A stretch of DNA of 55,985 nucleotides from Paenalcaligenes sp035302345 (lineage in GTDB: Bacteria; Pseudomonadota; Gammaproteobacteria; Burkholderiales; Burkholderiaceae_B): contig DATGSS010000087.1 of NCBI GenBank assembly GCA_035302345.1, positions 1 to 55,985 on the forward strand, written 5' to 3'. The translations under genes and the position numbers were made by a program. Positions within the stretch are counted from its first letter, which is position 1. Each line of letters opens with the position of its first letter. Under the pieces are notes generated by a model. It made no database searches, was not told the origin of the DNA, and saw only the letters and a list, made by a program, of their open reading frames with translations. Below, in pieces: positions 28,172 through 36,907 of the stretch.

Positions 28172-28173
28172 TG

Positions 28174-28746
28174 CTAGACACCCTTTTTAACAAGTTCTGG
28201 CCATGCTTTACGCAGATAATAAAACATCGACCATAAAGTCAGTATCGCTGCTACCACTATTAACACTTTTCCTATCATGAATAAAGAAACCTCATAAAGT
28301 GGCTGCGCATAAAGTAAACACGGTATGGCGATCATTTGTGCTGCGGTTTTAAATTTTCCCAACCAATGTACGGCAACGCTGCCACTGGCCCCCAGCTTTG
28401 CCATCCATTCGCGCAAAGCTGAAATAGTAATTTCACGACCAATAATGATAAATGACACTACTGGATCAATACGCCCCAAGTACAGCAATATCAATAGCGC
28501 TGCCGTCACCATCAGCTTGTCTGCAACGGGATCCAGAAAAGCCCCAAATGCCGTAGTTTGTTTCCATCGACGCGCCAACCAACCATCTAACCAATCCGTC
28601 ACAGCGGCTAATACAAAAATGATCGCAGCAATACAGTCACGAACAGGCTCAGCCATCCATTGGTGCGGTATAAAAAACAGCAACAAAAATAACGGAATAA
28701 CGATGATTCGTAGCCACGTCAGGGCCATGGGAAAATTGAGATGCAT
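28174..28746 (-). CDS. pgsA: CDP-diacylglycerol-glycerol-3-phosphate 3-phosphatidyltransferase
   Basis: Makes phosphatidylglycerophosphate, the precursor of phosphatidylglycerol and cardiolipin, in the inner membrane. 190 residues with about five helices. The CDP-alcohol phosphotransferase signature DG-x2-AR-x8-G-x3-D-x3-D is present as DGWLAR...GAFLDPVAD near residues 52-75. It starts 13 bases after uvrC, an adjacency common in proteobacteria. Confidence 0.96.
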   Translation of the reverse strand: MHLNFPMALTWLRIIVIPLFLLLFFIPHQWMAEPVRDCIAAIIFVLAAVTDWLDGWLARRWKQTTAFGAFLDPVADKLMVTAALLILLYLGRIDPVVSFIIIGREITISALREWMAKLGASGSVAVHWLGKFKTAAQMIAIPCLLYAQPLYEVSLFMIGKVLIVVAAILTLWSMFYYLRKAWPELVKKGV

Positions 28747-28759
28747 AATTTTTCACTAT

Positions 28760-30583
28760 TTAACGCAAAGCATGATAGATGCGCTCCGCCATTGCATTAG
28801 AGATCCCTTCTACAGAGCAAAGATCTTTGATACTTGCATTAGCGACACCAGAAAAACCACCAAATCGCGCCAACAATCGCTGACGCCTTTTGGGTCCAAC
28901 ACCAGGGATATCTTCGAGGCGAGAACTGCTGCGTGCCCGCGCTCGACGCGCGCGCATACCCGTAATCGCAAAACGGTGGGCCTCGTCACGTATTTCGGCA
29001 ATGAGCATCAATGCCGGATGATGCCCTCCTAATTCGCGCGGCGCACGATCGTCTCCAAAGTATAACGTTTCGAGCCCAGTTTGGCGCTGCTCTCCTTTGG
29101 CCACAGCCACCAGATAGTCAGGAGTCAGCCCTAATTCAACAAAAACCTCTTTGGCGCTACTCAACTGCCCTTTGCCCCCATCTATAAGCACGACATGAGG
29201 CATTTCTACACCCTGCTCGACGACATGCTCATAGCGTCGCTTTAGTACCTGGCGCATCGCTGCATAGTCATCGCCGCCTTGGATCCCTGCAATGTTATAG
29301 CGACGATAAAGCGATGGTTGCATTTGACATTGGGTATACACCACACAAGAAGCCTGGGTTGCTTCACCCGCAGTGTGACTGATGTCAAAACATTCGACCC
29401 GTAAAGATTCGAGTTCTGCCTGCTCTATATCTAATTGCAATTCTTGGACCAGTGCACGCGCGCGCTGCACCTGCGACAAAGTCTCGCCCAGATGACGCTC
29501 TAACGCTAGGCGGGCATTACTTTGGGCTTGCTCTAGCCAGGAACGACGCACTCCTTGGGGTTGGGTAATCACGCGCACACTTTTTTGGTGCGGCTCTTGG
29601 AGGAGCTTGATCACATCGTGAGACTCTAGCGCATGAGAGCAAATCAACATATCCGGTAAAGGACGCTCTATATAGTGCTGGGCAATAAAAGCATTTAATA
29701 CCTCATGAGGACTCTGCTCTTCGGCGTGGCGCGGGAAAAAAGCCCGATCGCCCAGATGTCGACCGGCTCGGACCATGGCGAGATTAACGCAAAATTGATT
29801 GCCTTGTTGCTCGACGGCCAACATATCAGCATCAATAGGGTTTTGAGCCTCCATTGTTTGTTGATGCAATACTGCAGCCAATGCCCTCATCTGATCTCGA
29901 TAAACTGCCGCGCGCTCGTAGGCAAATTCATTGGCCGCGTCCTGCATTTTATTTTCTATCTCGGCCAATACATCAGTCGTCTGCCCCTCAAGAAAGCGCA
30001 CCGCGCGAGCCACATCAGCCTGATATTCAGAATGCTCAATAGCGCCTACACACGGTCCAGAACAACGATTGATCTGATACAACAGGCAAGGACGAGAACG
30101 ATTCGCGTACACCCCGTCCTCACAGGTACGTAGGCGGAAGACACGCTGCAAGATTTGTAGAGTCTCACGCACGGCCCAGGCATTGGGATAGGGCCCAAAA
30201 TAACGTCCCCCTTTGTTGGTTGCCCCACGATAATAAGCAATTCGGGGAGCCTCGTGATCGCTGACCTGCAAATAAGGGTAGGATTTGTCATCCCGGAACA
30301 GAATATTATAACGCGGCTGCAGCTGCTTGATGAGATTATGCTCGAGCAGCAAGGCTTCAGCTTCACTCTGTGTCACGGTCACCTCGACACGCGCAATTTG
30401 GGCAATCATATGAGCAATTCGGGGGCCATGATTACTGCCCTTGAAATAAGAACTGACCCGCTTTTTCAGATCACGCGCTTTGCCAACGTACAGCACCCGA
30501 TCTTGATCATCCAGGTGACGATAAACCCCAGGTAAATTAGGCAGTTGGCGCAGAAAAGTGTCGAGCTCGAAGTTCTTGTGCAT
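28760..30583 (-). CDS. uvrC: Excinuclease ABC subunit C (UvrC)
   Basis: Makes both incisions in nucleotide excision repair. About 607 residues from ATG 30583. N-terminal GIY-YIG nuclease (PGVYRHL...VLYVGKARDLKKR), a UVR motif region near 200-235, the RNase H-like half with FDISHTAGE and VVLIDGGKGQ, and two C-terminal helix-hairpin-helix motifs (DIPGVGPKRR). Starts at 30598 or further upstream are possible; 30583 gives the N-terminus typical of relatives. The gene overlaps the end of nagZ by about 46 bases. Confidence 0.95.
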   Translation of the reverse strand: MHKNFELDTFLRQLPNLPGVYRHLDDQDRVLYVGKARDLKKRVSSYFKGSNHGPRIAHMIAQIARVEVTVTQSEAEALLLEHNLIKQLQPRYNILFRDDKSYPYLQVSDHEAPRIAYYRGATNKGGRYFGPYPNAWAVRETLQILQRVFRLRTCEDGVYANRSRPCLLYQINRCSGPCVGAIEHSEYQADVARAVRFLEGQTTDVLAEIENKMQDAANEFAYERAAVYRDQMRALAAVLHQQTMEAQNPIDADMLAVEQQGNQFCVNLAMVRAGRHLGDRAFFPRHAEEQSPHEVLNAFIAQHYIERPLPDMLICSHALESHDVIKLLQEPHQKSVRVITQPQGVRRSWLEQAQSNARLALERHLGETLSQVQRARALVQELQLDIEQAELESLRVECFDISHTAGEATQASCVVYTQCQMQPSLYRRYNIAGIQGGDDYAAMRQVLKRRYEHVVEQGVEMPHVVLIDGGKGQLSSAKEVFVELGLTPDYLVAVAKGEQRQTGLETLYFGDDRAPRELGGHHPALMLIAEIRDEAHRFAITGMRARRARARSSSRLEDIPGVGPKRRQRLLARFGGFSGVANASIKDLCSVEGISNAMAERIYHALR

Positions 30584-31592
30584 AACGATAGTACTCATCC
30601 TCTTGGAGCTCTTCCCAGTCCATGGAAAAAGCGTTGGGCTTGAGGGCTTGGACCCGCTCGCGGCCTTGTTCAGGCATGTTGTAGTCAAGTGTGCTTAGCA
30701 GTTCATCCGCGCTATCAGGGTTATTACATACCAAAACCATATCACAGCCAGCACCGAGCGCAGCCATCGCCCGTTGCGTGATTGACCCCGCTACCGAAGC
30801 TCCTTCCATGCTGAGATCGTCAGAAAAGATCACACCGTTATAGGCTAAAGAGCGACGCAATACACGCTGCAGCCATTGCGGTGAAAACCCAGCAGGCTGA
30901 TGATCAACCTCGGGGTAGATCACATGCGCAGGCATGACTGCTGGCAATAAGGTCCCACTGAGCCAGCGATAAGGAACTACATCATCATCCAAAATCTCAT
31001 TTAAATGTCGGTCGTCAACAGGCACCCCCACATGAGAATCTACCGTCACCGCACCGTGGCCGGGGAAATGTTTGCCGCAAGCTGCCATCCCCGCCTTATT
31101 TAAACCATGAATCAAAGACTCGGCCAATCGAGTAACGATCTCGGGATCACGGTGAAACGAACGTGTACCGATCACCTCGCTAACGCCATAATCCAGATCA
31201 AGCACGGGCGTAAAACTAAGCTCAACCCCACATGCGCGTAGCTCTGAGGCCAAAATAAAACCAATGGCCTGAGCGGCAATAATGGCCTCCTCGGGATCTT
31301 CCTCGAAAAATTTGCCCAAAGCCTGCATTGGGGGCAAATGTGTAAAGCCATCACTTTGAAAGCGTTGCACCCGACCGCCCTCATGATCCACAGCAATTAA
31401 TAAACCTGGATTTCGAAGTGCGTTAATTTCCGCACACAACGCAGTTAGTTGAGCACGGTCGGTAAAATTTCGACTAAATAGTATTACCCCACCTACCAAC
31501 GGATGCTGCAAACGCTCGCGCTCGGTAGTGGTCAATGTGGTCCCTTGTACATCCACCATCACAGGCCCTAATGGCATGATTAAACTCGACAT
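30537..31592 (-). CDS. nagZ: Beta-N-acetylhexosaminidase NagZ
   Basis: Cytoplasmic glycoside hydrolase family 3 enzyme of cell-wall recycling. It removes GlcNAc from 1,6-anhydroMurNAc peptides and thereby feeds AmpR-type beta-lactamase signals where present. 351 residues (E. coli 341). Seen: LLIAVDHEGGRVQR near residue 64, the KHFPGHGAVTVDSH catalytic loop (His/Asp) near residue 172, and IFSDDLSMEGA with the nucleophile Asp near residue 253. It starts 27 bases after acpS and overlaps uvrC. Confidence 0.95.
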   Translation of the reverse strand: MSSLIMPLGPVMVDVQGTTLTTTERERLQHPLVGGVILFSRNFTDRAQLTALCAEINALRNPGLLIAVDHEGGRVQRFQSDGFTHLPPMQALGKFFEEDPEEAIIAAQAIGFILASELRACGVELSFTPVLDLDYGVSEVIGTRSFHRDPEIVTRLAESLIHGLNKAGMAACGKHFPGHGAVTVDSHVGVPVDDRHLNEILDDDVVPYRWLSGTLLPAVMPAHVIYPEVDHQPAGFSPQWLQRVLRRSLAYNGVIFSDDLSMEGASVAGSITQRAMAALGAGCDMVLVCNNPDSADELLSTLDYNMPEQGRERVQALKPNAFSMDWEELQEDEYYRYAQELRARHFSAPTA

Positions 31593-31619
31593 AAAATACT
31601 CCGATTAAAGGTGAATGAC

Positions 31620-32042
31620 TTAGGCGGGCAACGCCTCGATCACGGCAAAGGCCATGACCAAATCTGATTCATCAGTCAAACTGATATGAGCGGGGCCAAA
31701 ACGCTCTTGGTACCATGCATCTAGTTCTGGGGCTAATACAACCTGAGGTTTGCCGCTAGGTGCGTTTAGGGTTTGCATGCGTGACCAAGCCATCGGCATA
31801 CGCATTCCCAAACCGATCGCCTTGGAAAAAGCCTCTTTGGCTGCAAACCGCGTAGCTAAATAACGCATCCCACGCGGATGGTGTCGTTGTAACCGCCGCA
31901 TAAATACTTGCTGCTCTTGGGGCCCTAAAATCCGTTTAACAAACTTTTGCCCAAAGCGCTCATAGGTAGACTCAATGCGCGATATATAAGTGATGTCAGT
32001 GCCTATGCCACCAATATGCATTCCATGTAAGGCCATTGTCAT
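31620..32042 (-). CDS. acpS: Holo-[acyl-carrier-protein] synthase
   Basis: Transfers 4'-phosphopantetheine from CoA to acyl carrier protein. 140 residues, a little longer than E. coli (126). N-terminal GIGTDITYISRIE and the catalytic ATRFAAKEAFSKAIG near residue 67 are diagnostic. The start is uncertain: ATGs at 32042, 32036 and 32021 are all in frame, and none has a strong ribosome site. It heads the acpS-nagZ-uvrC-pgsA-MFS run; pdxJ, its usual neighbour in relatives, is not here. Confidence 0.93.
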   Translation of the reverse strand: MTMALHGMHIGGIGTDITYISRIESTYERFGQKFVKRILGPQEQQVFMRRLQRHHPRGMRYLATRFAAKEAFSKAIGLGMRMPMAWSRMQTLNAPSGKPQVVLAPELDAWYQERFGPAHISLTDESDLVMAFAVIEALPA

Positions 32043-32114
32043 ATAAAAAATTAAATAGTTTATTTAATACTGCCTGTTCACTACCCATCAATCAATGCTC
32101 TCATCGCAGGCGCA

Positions 32115-32660
32115 TCATAATTTAATAAAATGCTCTCGGTAGTGCTTTAATTCGGCAATAGATTCATAAATATCAGCTAAGGCCTCATGTTTGCCCTCTT
32201 TTTTAAAGCTACTGACCACATCAGGTTTCCAACGCTTTGCTAATTCTTTGAGCGTGCTGACATCCAGGTTTCGATAATGGAAGAACTCTTCGAGACGAGG
32301 CATGTAACGGTACATAAAGCGCCGATCTTGGCTGATGGTGTTACCACACAAGGGCGAAGTGTTTTCCTTGAGGTGCTGTCCGAGAAACTGCAAGATCTGT
32401 TCCTCGGCCTCTGATTCTGTTAATGTGGATTTTTTTACTTTTTCAATCAGGCCACTGCGACCGTGAGTTGACTTGTTCCAATCATCCATGGCATCTAACA
32501 ATTCATCACTTTGGTGAATTACCAGTACCGGGCCCTCGGCAACGACGTCTAGATTGGCTTCGGTGACTACCACTGCCACCTCAATGATGCGCTCTTTATT
32601 TGGATCGAGGCCTGTCATCTCCATATCGAGCCAAACTAAACGTTGTGCTACAGAAGTCAT
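32115..32660 (-). CDS. orn: Oligoribonuclease
   Basis: 3'-5' exonuclease that degrades di- and other short oligoribonucleotides, including pGpG from cyclic-di-GMP breakdown. 181 residues (E. coli 181). DEDDh motifs: WLDMEMTGLDP at the N-terminus, GNTISQDRRFMYRYMP near residue 107, and KHEALADI near residue 158. Divergent from the M48 protease gene across a 36-base gap that must carry both promoters. Confidence 0.96.
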   Translation of the reverse strand: MTSVAQRLVWLDMEMTGLDPNKERIIEVAVVVTEANLDVVAEGPVLVIHQSDELLDAMDDWNKSTHGRSGLIEKVKKSTLTESEAEEQILQFLGQHLKENTSPLCGNTISQDRRFMYRYMPRLEEFFHYRNLDVSTLKELAKRWKPDVVSSFKKEGKHEALADIYESIAELKHYREHFIKL

Positions 32661-32696
32661 ATAATATACCTTTAAGTGTGCAGAGATTTTTAAACG

Positions 32697-33962
32697 ATGT
32701 TTACCATTTTATTTGTTGCGTTTCTTGTTACTGACAACCTGCTTCGACTCATATTGGCGATGAAGCAGATTCGCCATGTGGCACGTCACCGCAACCAAGT
32801 GCCTCAGGAATTTGCCCACCATATTAGCCTCAAGAGCCATCAGCGGGCTGCTGATTACACTATACGACGCACCAAAACCTCTATTGTAGAACGATTAGTA
32901 GATTCTATCCTGTTGCTGGCTTTAACCCTCCTAGGTGGATTACAAGCCATTGACTTATATTTAGGTCGTGCGATAGATAACGAGCTCTTGCGCCAACTGC
33001 TATTACTAGGCTCTGTTTTCTTGATCAGCGGCATTGTACAACTGCCCTTTAGTCTCTGGCGGATATTTAAAATAGACGAGGCCTTTGGCTTTAACCGCAT
33101 GACCTTGCCACTTTTTATCACCGACACACTCAAAGGTTTATTAGTAGCAGTTATCCTTGGCACGCCATTAATTGCCGCGGTCTTGTACGTCATGGATCAT
33201 GCGCCCAATCTGTGGCCAATTTGGGCTTGGGTTATTTGGGTTGCCTTTAGCTTTTTCATCATGTGGTTATTCCCCCATGTGATTGCCCCCCTATTTAACA
33301 AGTTTGAGCCCCTACAACAGGGCGCCCTCAAAGACCGGATCGAGGCCCTGGCCAAGCGCTGCCAATTTGCTTTAACCGGCTTATTTGTGATGGATGGTTC
33401 CAAGCGCAGTGCACACGGCAATGCGTACTTTACTGGCTTGGGAAAAAACAAACGTATCGTCTTTTTTGACACCCTTTTAAGCCGTTTGAATAACGATGAA
33501 ATAGAGGCCGTCCTGGCCCATGAACTAGGTCACTTTAAGCATCGTCATATCGTCAAACGCTTGGTGCTCAATATGCTAATCGCACTGGGCTTTTTACTCT
33601 TATTGGGTTGGCTTAGCCAACAGGTCTGGTTTTATACTGACCTAGGGGTCATCCCCCAATTTGGCCGCTCTAATAGTGGATTGGCCTTAACCTTATTTTT
33701 CTTGGTAATGCCAGTATTTACATTTTGGCTAGGCCCGTTGTTTAGCCTGCTTTCCCGCAAAGACGAATACGAAGCAGACCAATTTGCAGCCCAACAAAGC
33801 TCAGCAACAGCACTCATCAGCGCTTTGGTTAAGCTTTACGACGACAATGCTGCTACATTAACGCCTGATCCTGCGCACTCGGCTTTTTATGACAGCCATC
33901 CACCCGCGCTCTTACGAATACAACATTTACAAAAATATGTCAGCCAACCAACAACCACTTAA
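32697..33962 (+). CDS. Ste24-like M48 family membrane zinc protease
   Basis: 421 residues. Several membrane helices precede a zinc-protease site HELGH at 275-279, with a downstream metal-binding glutamate in DEYEADQFAA near residue 358. The CAAX-protease-type N-terminal region (LRLILAMKQIRHV) is present. Bacterial members degrade or process membrane proteins, but bacteria lack prenylated CAAX targets, so the substrate is unknown. It overlaps the start of rsgA by 26 bases, indicating coupling. Confidence 0.9.
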   Translation: MFTILFVAFLVTDNLLRLILAMKQIRHVARHRNQVPQEFAHHISLKSHQRAADYTIRRTKTSIVERLVDSILLLALTLLGGLQAIDLYLGRAIDNELLRQLLLLGSVFLISGIVQLPFSLWRIFKIDEAFGFNRMTLPLFITDTLKGLLVAVILGTPLIAAVLYVMDHAPNLWPIWAWVIWVAFSFFIMWLFPHVIAPLFNKFEPLQQGALKDRIEALAKRCQFALTGLFVMDGSKRSAHGNAYFTGLGKNKRIVFFDTLLSRLNNDEIEAVLAHELGHFKHRHIVKRLVLNMLIALGFLLLLGWLSQQVWFYTDLGVIPQFGRSNSGLALTLFFLVMPVFTFWLGPLFSLLSRKDEYEADQFAAQQSSATALISALVKLYDDNAATLTPDPAHSAFYDSHPPALLRIQHLQKYVSQPTTT

Positions 33963-34845
33963 AGGACGTATTGTTGCCACTTTTGGGCGTAATTTCATTG
34001 TGCGTTGCTGCACCGATGCCCAACAATATCAGTGCTATACTCGCGGCAAACGTACCGGGGTCGCTATTGGCGACTACGTTTTGTTTAGCCCCCAAGGGAC
34101 AGATCAAGCTGTTATAGAGGAAACCCTCGAGCGCAAAAATCTACTGTACCGCTCTGATAACTATCGCTCCAAACTATTTGCAGCAAACATTGATTTATTG
34201 CTGTTGGTGTTGGCCCCAGAACCTGATTTTTCATTAGACCTAACGGGCAGGGCTTATACAGCAGCTATCAATGCTGGGGTGCAGATGCATATCGTGCTCA
34301 ACAAATCGGATCTGCCCTCCGCTGATAATGCCATGGAAAAATTGCAGCCTCTGCGCGCGATTGGTATACCAGTAATCAAAACCAGCATTCACGAGCCAGA
34401 ACAGCTCAAAGAAAGGCTCCTGCCCCTGTTAAAAGACAAAAGCAGTCTGCTATTGGGCCAAAGCGCCATGGGAAAATCCAGCATCCTTAATGTTCTAGTC
34501 CCCGATGCTCAGGCGCAGACACGTGCTCATTCTCAAGCACTAGGTGCCGGACGACACACCACCACCGACAGCCGCCTTTATGAAATACCCGGACAACACG
34601 GTTATATTATTGACTCTCCAGGGTTCCAATCATTCGGATTGGCACACCTAGAGATAGAACATTTACTCAAAGGGTTTCCAGATTTCCACGAGGCATTGCA
34701 AGGCTGTCGTTTTTATAATTGTAGCCACCGCCACGAGCCCGGCTGCGGGGTTTTAGCCGCGAAAGAAAACGGCGCTATTGACCCCCAGCGCTACCAACTG
34801 TACTGCCGTTTAATTGCCGAATTAGAAGCACGTCCAACCTACTAA
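33937..34845 (+). CDS. rsgA: Ribosome small-subunit-dependent GTPase RsgA
   Basis: Late 30S assembly factor. About 302 residues from ATG 33937, which begins inside the end of the M48 gene. An OB fold (KGRIVATFGRNFIV) precedes a circularly permuted GTPase whose motifs run G4 (NKSDLP), G1 (GQSAMGKSS), G3 (DSPG). A C-terminal zinc site is visible in CRFYNCSHRHEPGC. Another in-frame ATG at 33889 would add 16 residues without family match. The order orn / M48 / rsgA / Nudix / rplS is consistent with the Bordetella group. Confidence 0.94.
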   Translation: MSANQQPLKGRIVATFGRNFIVRCCTDAQQYQCYTRGKRTGVAIGDYVLFSPQGTDQAVIEETLERKNLLYRSDNYRSKLFAANIDLLLLVLAPEPDFSLDLTGRAYTAAINAGVQMHIVLNKSDLPSADNAMEKLQPLRAIGIPVIKTSIHEPEQLKERLLPLLKDKSSLLLGQSAMGKSSILNVLVPDAQAQTRAHSQALGAGRHTTTDSRLYEIPGQHGYIIDSPGFQSFGLAHLEIEHLLKGFPDFHEALQGCRFYNCSHRHEPGCGVLAAKENGAIDPQRYQLYCRLIAELEARPTY

Positions 34846-34899
34846 CTAGCACGTGTAGTTTAAGCCAAACAGCGCCACTAAAATGGCTTGGCGATAGAT

Positions 34900-35625
34900 T
34901 TAGGCCCCTAAATGCGTGACGGCCGCAGATAAATAATGATATAGATTGCGTACAACCGCAGCGGTCGCACCCCAAATGCAACGCCCCTCCCAGTCAATGG
35001 AAAAATAGACAGCCTCTTGGGCATTGTAATAAGGTAATTTATGAATACGGTGCTGCTGGGGATCCATTAGCTGTGCTAAGGGCACGGAAAAGATCTCGGC
35101 CACCTCATCGGGATTAGCCTGCAATTGATAACCAGGACGAACCATGCTGACCACGGGCCGCATGGCAAAACGCGTATTTGTCAAAAAAATAGGCTGCTCG
35201 GCCAAAGGCTCGAGATAGCGGGGCTCGATACCTACCTCTTCGTGAGTCTCTCGCAGTGCTGCCGCTACTGCACTGGCATCAGTCTGGTCAACACGTCCTC
35301 CGGGAAAACTCACCTGCCCAGCATGATGAGAGAGCTCATCAGCACGCAATGTAAAGATGATATGCGGCTCTGAATTGCGCTCGACAATAGCGACACACAC
35401 GGCCGAGCGTATTGAACTGGGCTCATCCTCGAAGCGCTGCACAAAAGCATGCGCATAGCGTGGCTCGATCTGCCACTGTATTTGGTCCTGAACACTAAAC
35501 GCTGCCCGCACAAAGTCCAAACTGAGAACATTTGGGTTTAAAGGCTCTAGATCACAAAAACCCAATGTGGGCTGCGTCGCAGGATCAAAAGAATTCCGGG
35601 GTCGGGATACCTGTTTATGCTTCAT
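34900..35625 (-). CDS. Nudix hydrolase, CoA pyrophosphatase-like (NudL type)
   Basis: 241 residues. The Nudix box SFPGGRVDQTDASAVAAALR, then ETHEEVGI, carries the UPF0035 form typical of NudL/CoAse rather than the plain GX5E box. NudL-type enzymes hydrolyse CoA derivatives to phosphopantetheine and 3',5'-ADP; that activity is a family inference. An N-terminal extension of about 60 residues precedes the domain. It lies downstream of rplS but beyond a terminator. Confidence 0.82.
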   Translation of the reverse strand: MKHKQVSRPRNSFDPATQPTLGFCDLEPLNPNVLSLDFVRAAFSVQDQIQWQIEPRYAHAFVQRFEDEPSSIRSAVCVAIVERNSEPHIIFTLRADELSHHAGQVSFPGGRVDQTDASAVAAALRETHEEVGIEPRYLEPLAEQPIFLTNTRFAMRPVVSMVRPGYQLQANPDEVAEIFSVPLAQLMDPQQHRIHKLPYYNAQEAVYFSIDWEGRCIWGATAAVVRNLYHYLSAAVTHLGA

Positions 35626-35653
35626 TGATATTCCTCTTTAACCCCATAATAAC

Positions 35654-35679
35654 AAAAAAGCACCCATGGGGTGCTTTTT
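35654..35679 (-). terminator. Intrinsic terminator after rplS
   Basis: AGCACCC / GGGTGCT stem with a short loop, flanked by A-runs and T-runs so that the reverse strand reads a stem followed by six T. It lies between the rplS stop and the Nudix gene. Confidence 0.85.
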
Positions 35680-35706
35680 AGGAATTTCGAAAAGATCGAA
35701 ATCGTA

Positions 35707-36084
35707 TTACTTTTTGTCTGTGCGACGTACGAGCTTTTCTTTAATGCGTGCAGCCTTACCGGAACGATTGCGCAGATAGTAGAGTTTTGCACGACGTACA
35801 GCACCGCGGCGCTTGACCTCGATACTGTTGATGTGTGGAGAGTATAGTTGGAAAGTTCTCTCTACCGATTCGCCCGAGGAAATTTTACGCACGATAAAAG
35901 AGGAATTCAGACCACGATTACGTTTGGCGATAACTACGCCCTCGAAAGCCTGTACTCGCTTGCGTGTACCTTCAACTACGTTGACATTAACCACAACGCT
36001 GTCACCTGGATTGAACTCAGGAAGGGTTTTGCCCTCGGACAGGCGTTGCATCTCTTCTTTCTCTAGTACTTCGATGATGTTCAC
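35707..36084 (-). CDS. rplS: 50S ribosomal protein L19
   Basis: 125 residues, located at the 30S-50S interface. PGDSVVVNVNVVEGTRKRVQ and GVVIAKRNRGLNSSFIVRK are family signatures. It is flanked by its own promoter and terminator. In most proteobacteria rplS ends a rpsP-rimM-trmD-rplS operon; here none of those genes precedes it, so it is transcribed alone. Confidence 0.97.
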   Translation of the reverse strand: MNIIEVLEKEEMQRLSEGKTLPEFNPGDSVVVNVNVVEGTRKRVQAFEGVVIAKRNRGLNSSFIVRKISSGESVERTFQLYSPHINSIEVKRRGAVRRAKLYYLRNRSGKAARIKEKLVRRTDKK

Positions 36085-36161
36085 TTTGATAGCTCCAATG
36101 TCATCTTAAACAGGCAGGTTGTTCATGTTTAATAAGCGCCTGATAGAGGATGAAACGCTAA

Positions 36162-36191
36162 ATAATACCATGCAAACCACCTAAACACCAA
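36162..36191 (-). promoter_or_regulatory. Sigma-70-type promoter of rplS
   Basis: On the reverse strand TTGGTG (36186-36191) and TATTAT (36162-36167) with an 18-base spacer, about 78 bases before the rplS start. It supports independent transcription of rplS. Confidence 0.5.
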
Positions 36192-36272
36192 GGTTTGGCG
36201 AGATCCACAACCTAATGTTCAGACCAATTGCGCAGATACTACAAAACTGCCCTTAAATGCCGCTAAAAAATA

Positions 36273-36575
36273 CTAAAAACCAGCTGCAAAGCCCAACCAC
36301 ATCAAACCAAATAAAGATCCTCCCCAAAGCAAAACTGCAATTGCGTCCAGCACCATGTGAAAGCGGCGTTGTTGCTGATGACCCGAATCGATATTAAGTG
36401 CAATACGACCCTGAGCACAAAGCCCATGATGATAAATTTCATCCATAAAGTTGGACTCTTTGAATGCCGAGGATGCGTGGGCCGAATTTGCCATGGAATT
36501 ATGCCCAATAGCTGCGCTATCCGCTACTGCGTGATTTCGTGTTGGTGCAAAATAAGTGAAAAGCTGCCTTAGCAT
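36273..36575 (-). CDS. Small C-terminally anchored membrane protein, probably SOS-controlled
   Basis: 100 residues, not recognised. Start ATG 36575 has a strong GGAGG five bases upstream, which argues that it is a real gene; the ATGs further up lack one. A polar N-terminal region rich in Ala, Ser, His and Asn precedes one clear helix at about 74-98 ending in GLMWLGFAAGF at the very C-terminus. There is no signal peptide. Two adjacent LexA boxes lie 46-79 bases upstream, the right place to repress its promoter. Small single-helix SOS proteins such as SidA and YneA block division, and TisB depolarises membranes; a comparable role is a hypothesis. It might also be a species-specific protein of unrelated role. 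Confidence 0.6.
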   Translation of the reverse strand: MLRQLFTYFAPTRNHAVADSAAIGHNSMANSAHASSAFKESNFMDEIYHHGLCAQGRIALNIDSGHQQQRRFHMVLDAIAVLLWGGSLFGLMWLGFAAGF

Positions 36576-36620
36576 AGCCCCCTCCATAGGATAAGACATC
36601 AATAATCACAGCCATTAATG

Positions 36621-36636
36621 CTGTCTGCATATACAG
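36621..36636. promoter_or_regulatory. LexA (SOS) box 1
   Basis: CTGTCTGCATATACAG has the CTG-N10-CAG core. Extended to 20 bases (36619-36638) it matches 16 of 20 positions of the E. coli LexA consensus. It lies 46 bases upstream of the 100-residue membrane protein start. Confidence 0.75.
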
Positions 36637-36638
36637 TA

Positions 36639-36654
36639 CTGTATATAAATTCAG
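36639..36654. promoter_or_regulatory. LexA (SOS) box 2
   Basis: CTGTATATAAATTCAG has the CTG-N10-CAG core. Extended (36637-36656) it matches 17 of 20 consensus positions. It is offset by 18 bases from box 1, an arrangement that permits cooperative binding of two LexA dimers. Confidence 0.8.
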
Positions 36655-36907
36655 TTCTTTGTGCAACTTTTCTAATTTTTGGCTCGGTTCTTTTTTATTT
36701 TCTGGGTCATTATGTGGTTTCTGCGCGTCTCTTCTTACGTTTAGAGCTGCTGACTGTTGGTTTGCGAGCGCTGCTCATCGGTCTGCGAGAGTTATTTTCT
36801 CTATGAGCCGCTCTGCAGGATTTGTTTTTTAATATCTCGCTGCCCTCGGAACCTCTGCAAAACAATTTCTGCCGTGCTATTTTTGTGTATTTAGGCGTGT
36901 GAACGTA
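36655..36907. other. Gene-poor stretch between SOS boxes and etfA terminator
   Basis: No convincing gene. A hydrophobic 62-codon forward frame (36618-36806) starts inside the LexA box without a ribosome site. A reverse frame ends in a very basic peptide but has no suitable start. The forward strand is T/C-rich and would end at the terminator 36908-36937, so a forward SOS-controlled RNA of about 270 bases is possible. Confidence 0.4.

Noticed and set aside
28325..29032. 235-codon forward frame opposite pgsA and uvrC
   Set aside because: Spans two well-conserved genes on the other strand and shows no domain.
36725..36790. Reverse-strand basic peptide (KRKKRR near its end)
   Set aside because: Only 22 codons from its ATG, no ribosome site, and composition probably reflects the T/C-rich opposite strand.
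36618..36806. 62-codon hydrophobic forward frame over the LexA boxes
   Set aside because: Its ATG lies at the edge of the LexA box with no ribosome site; kept only as a remark in the gap entry.
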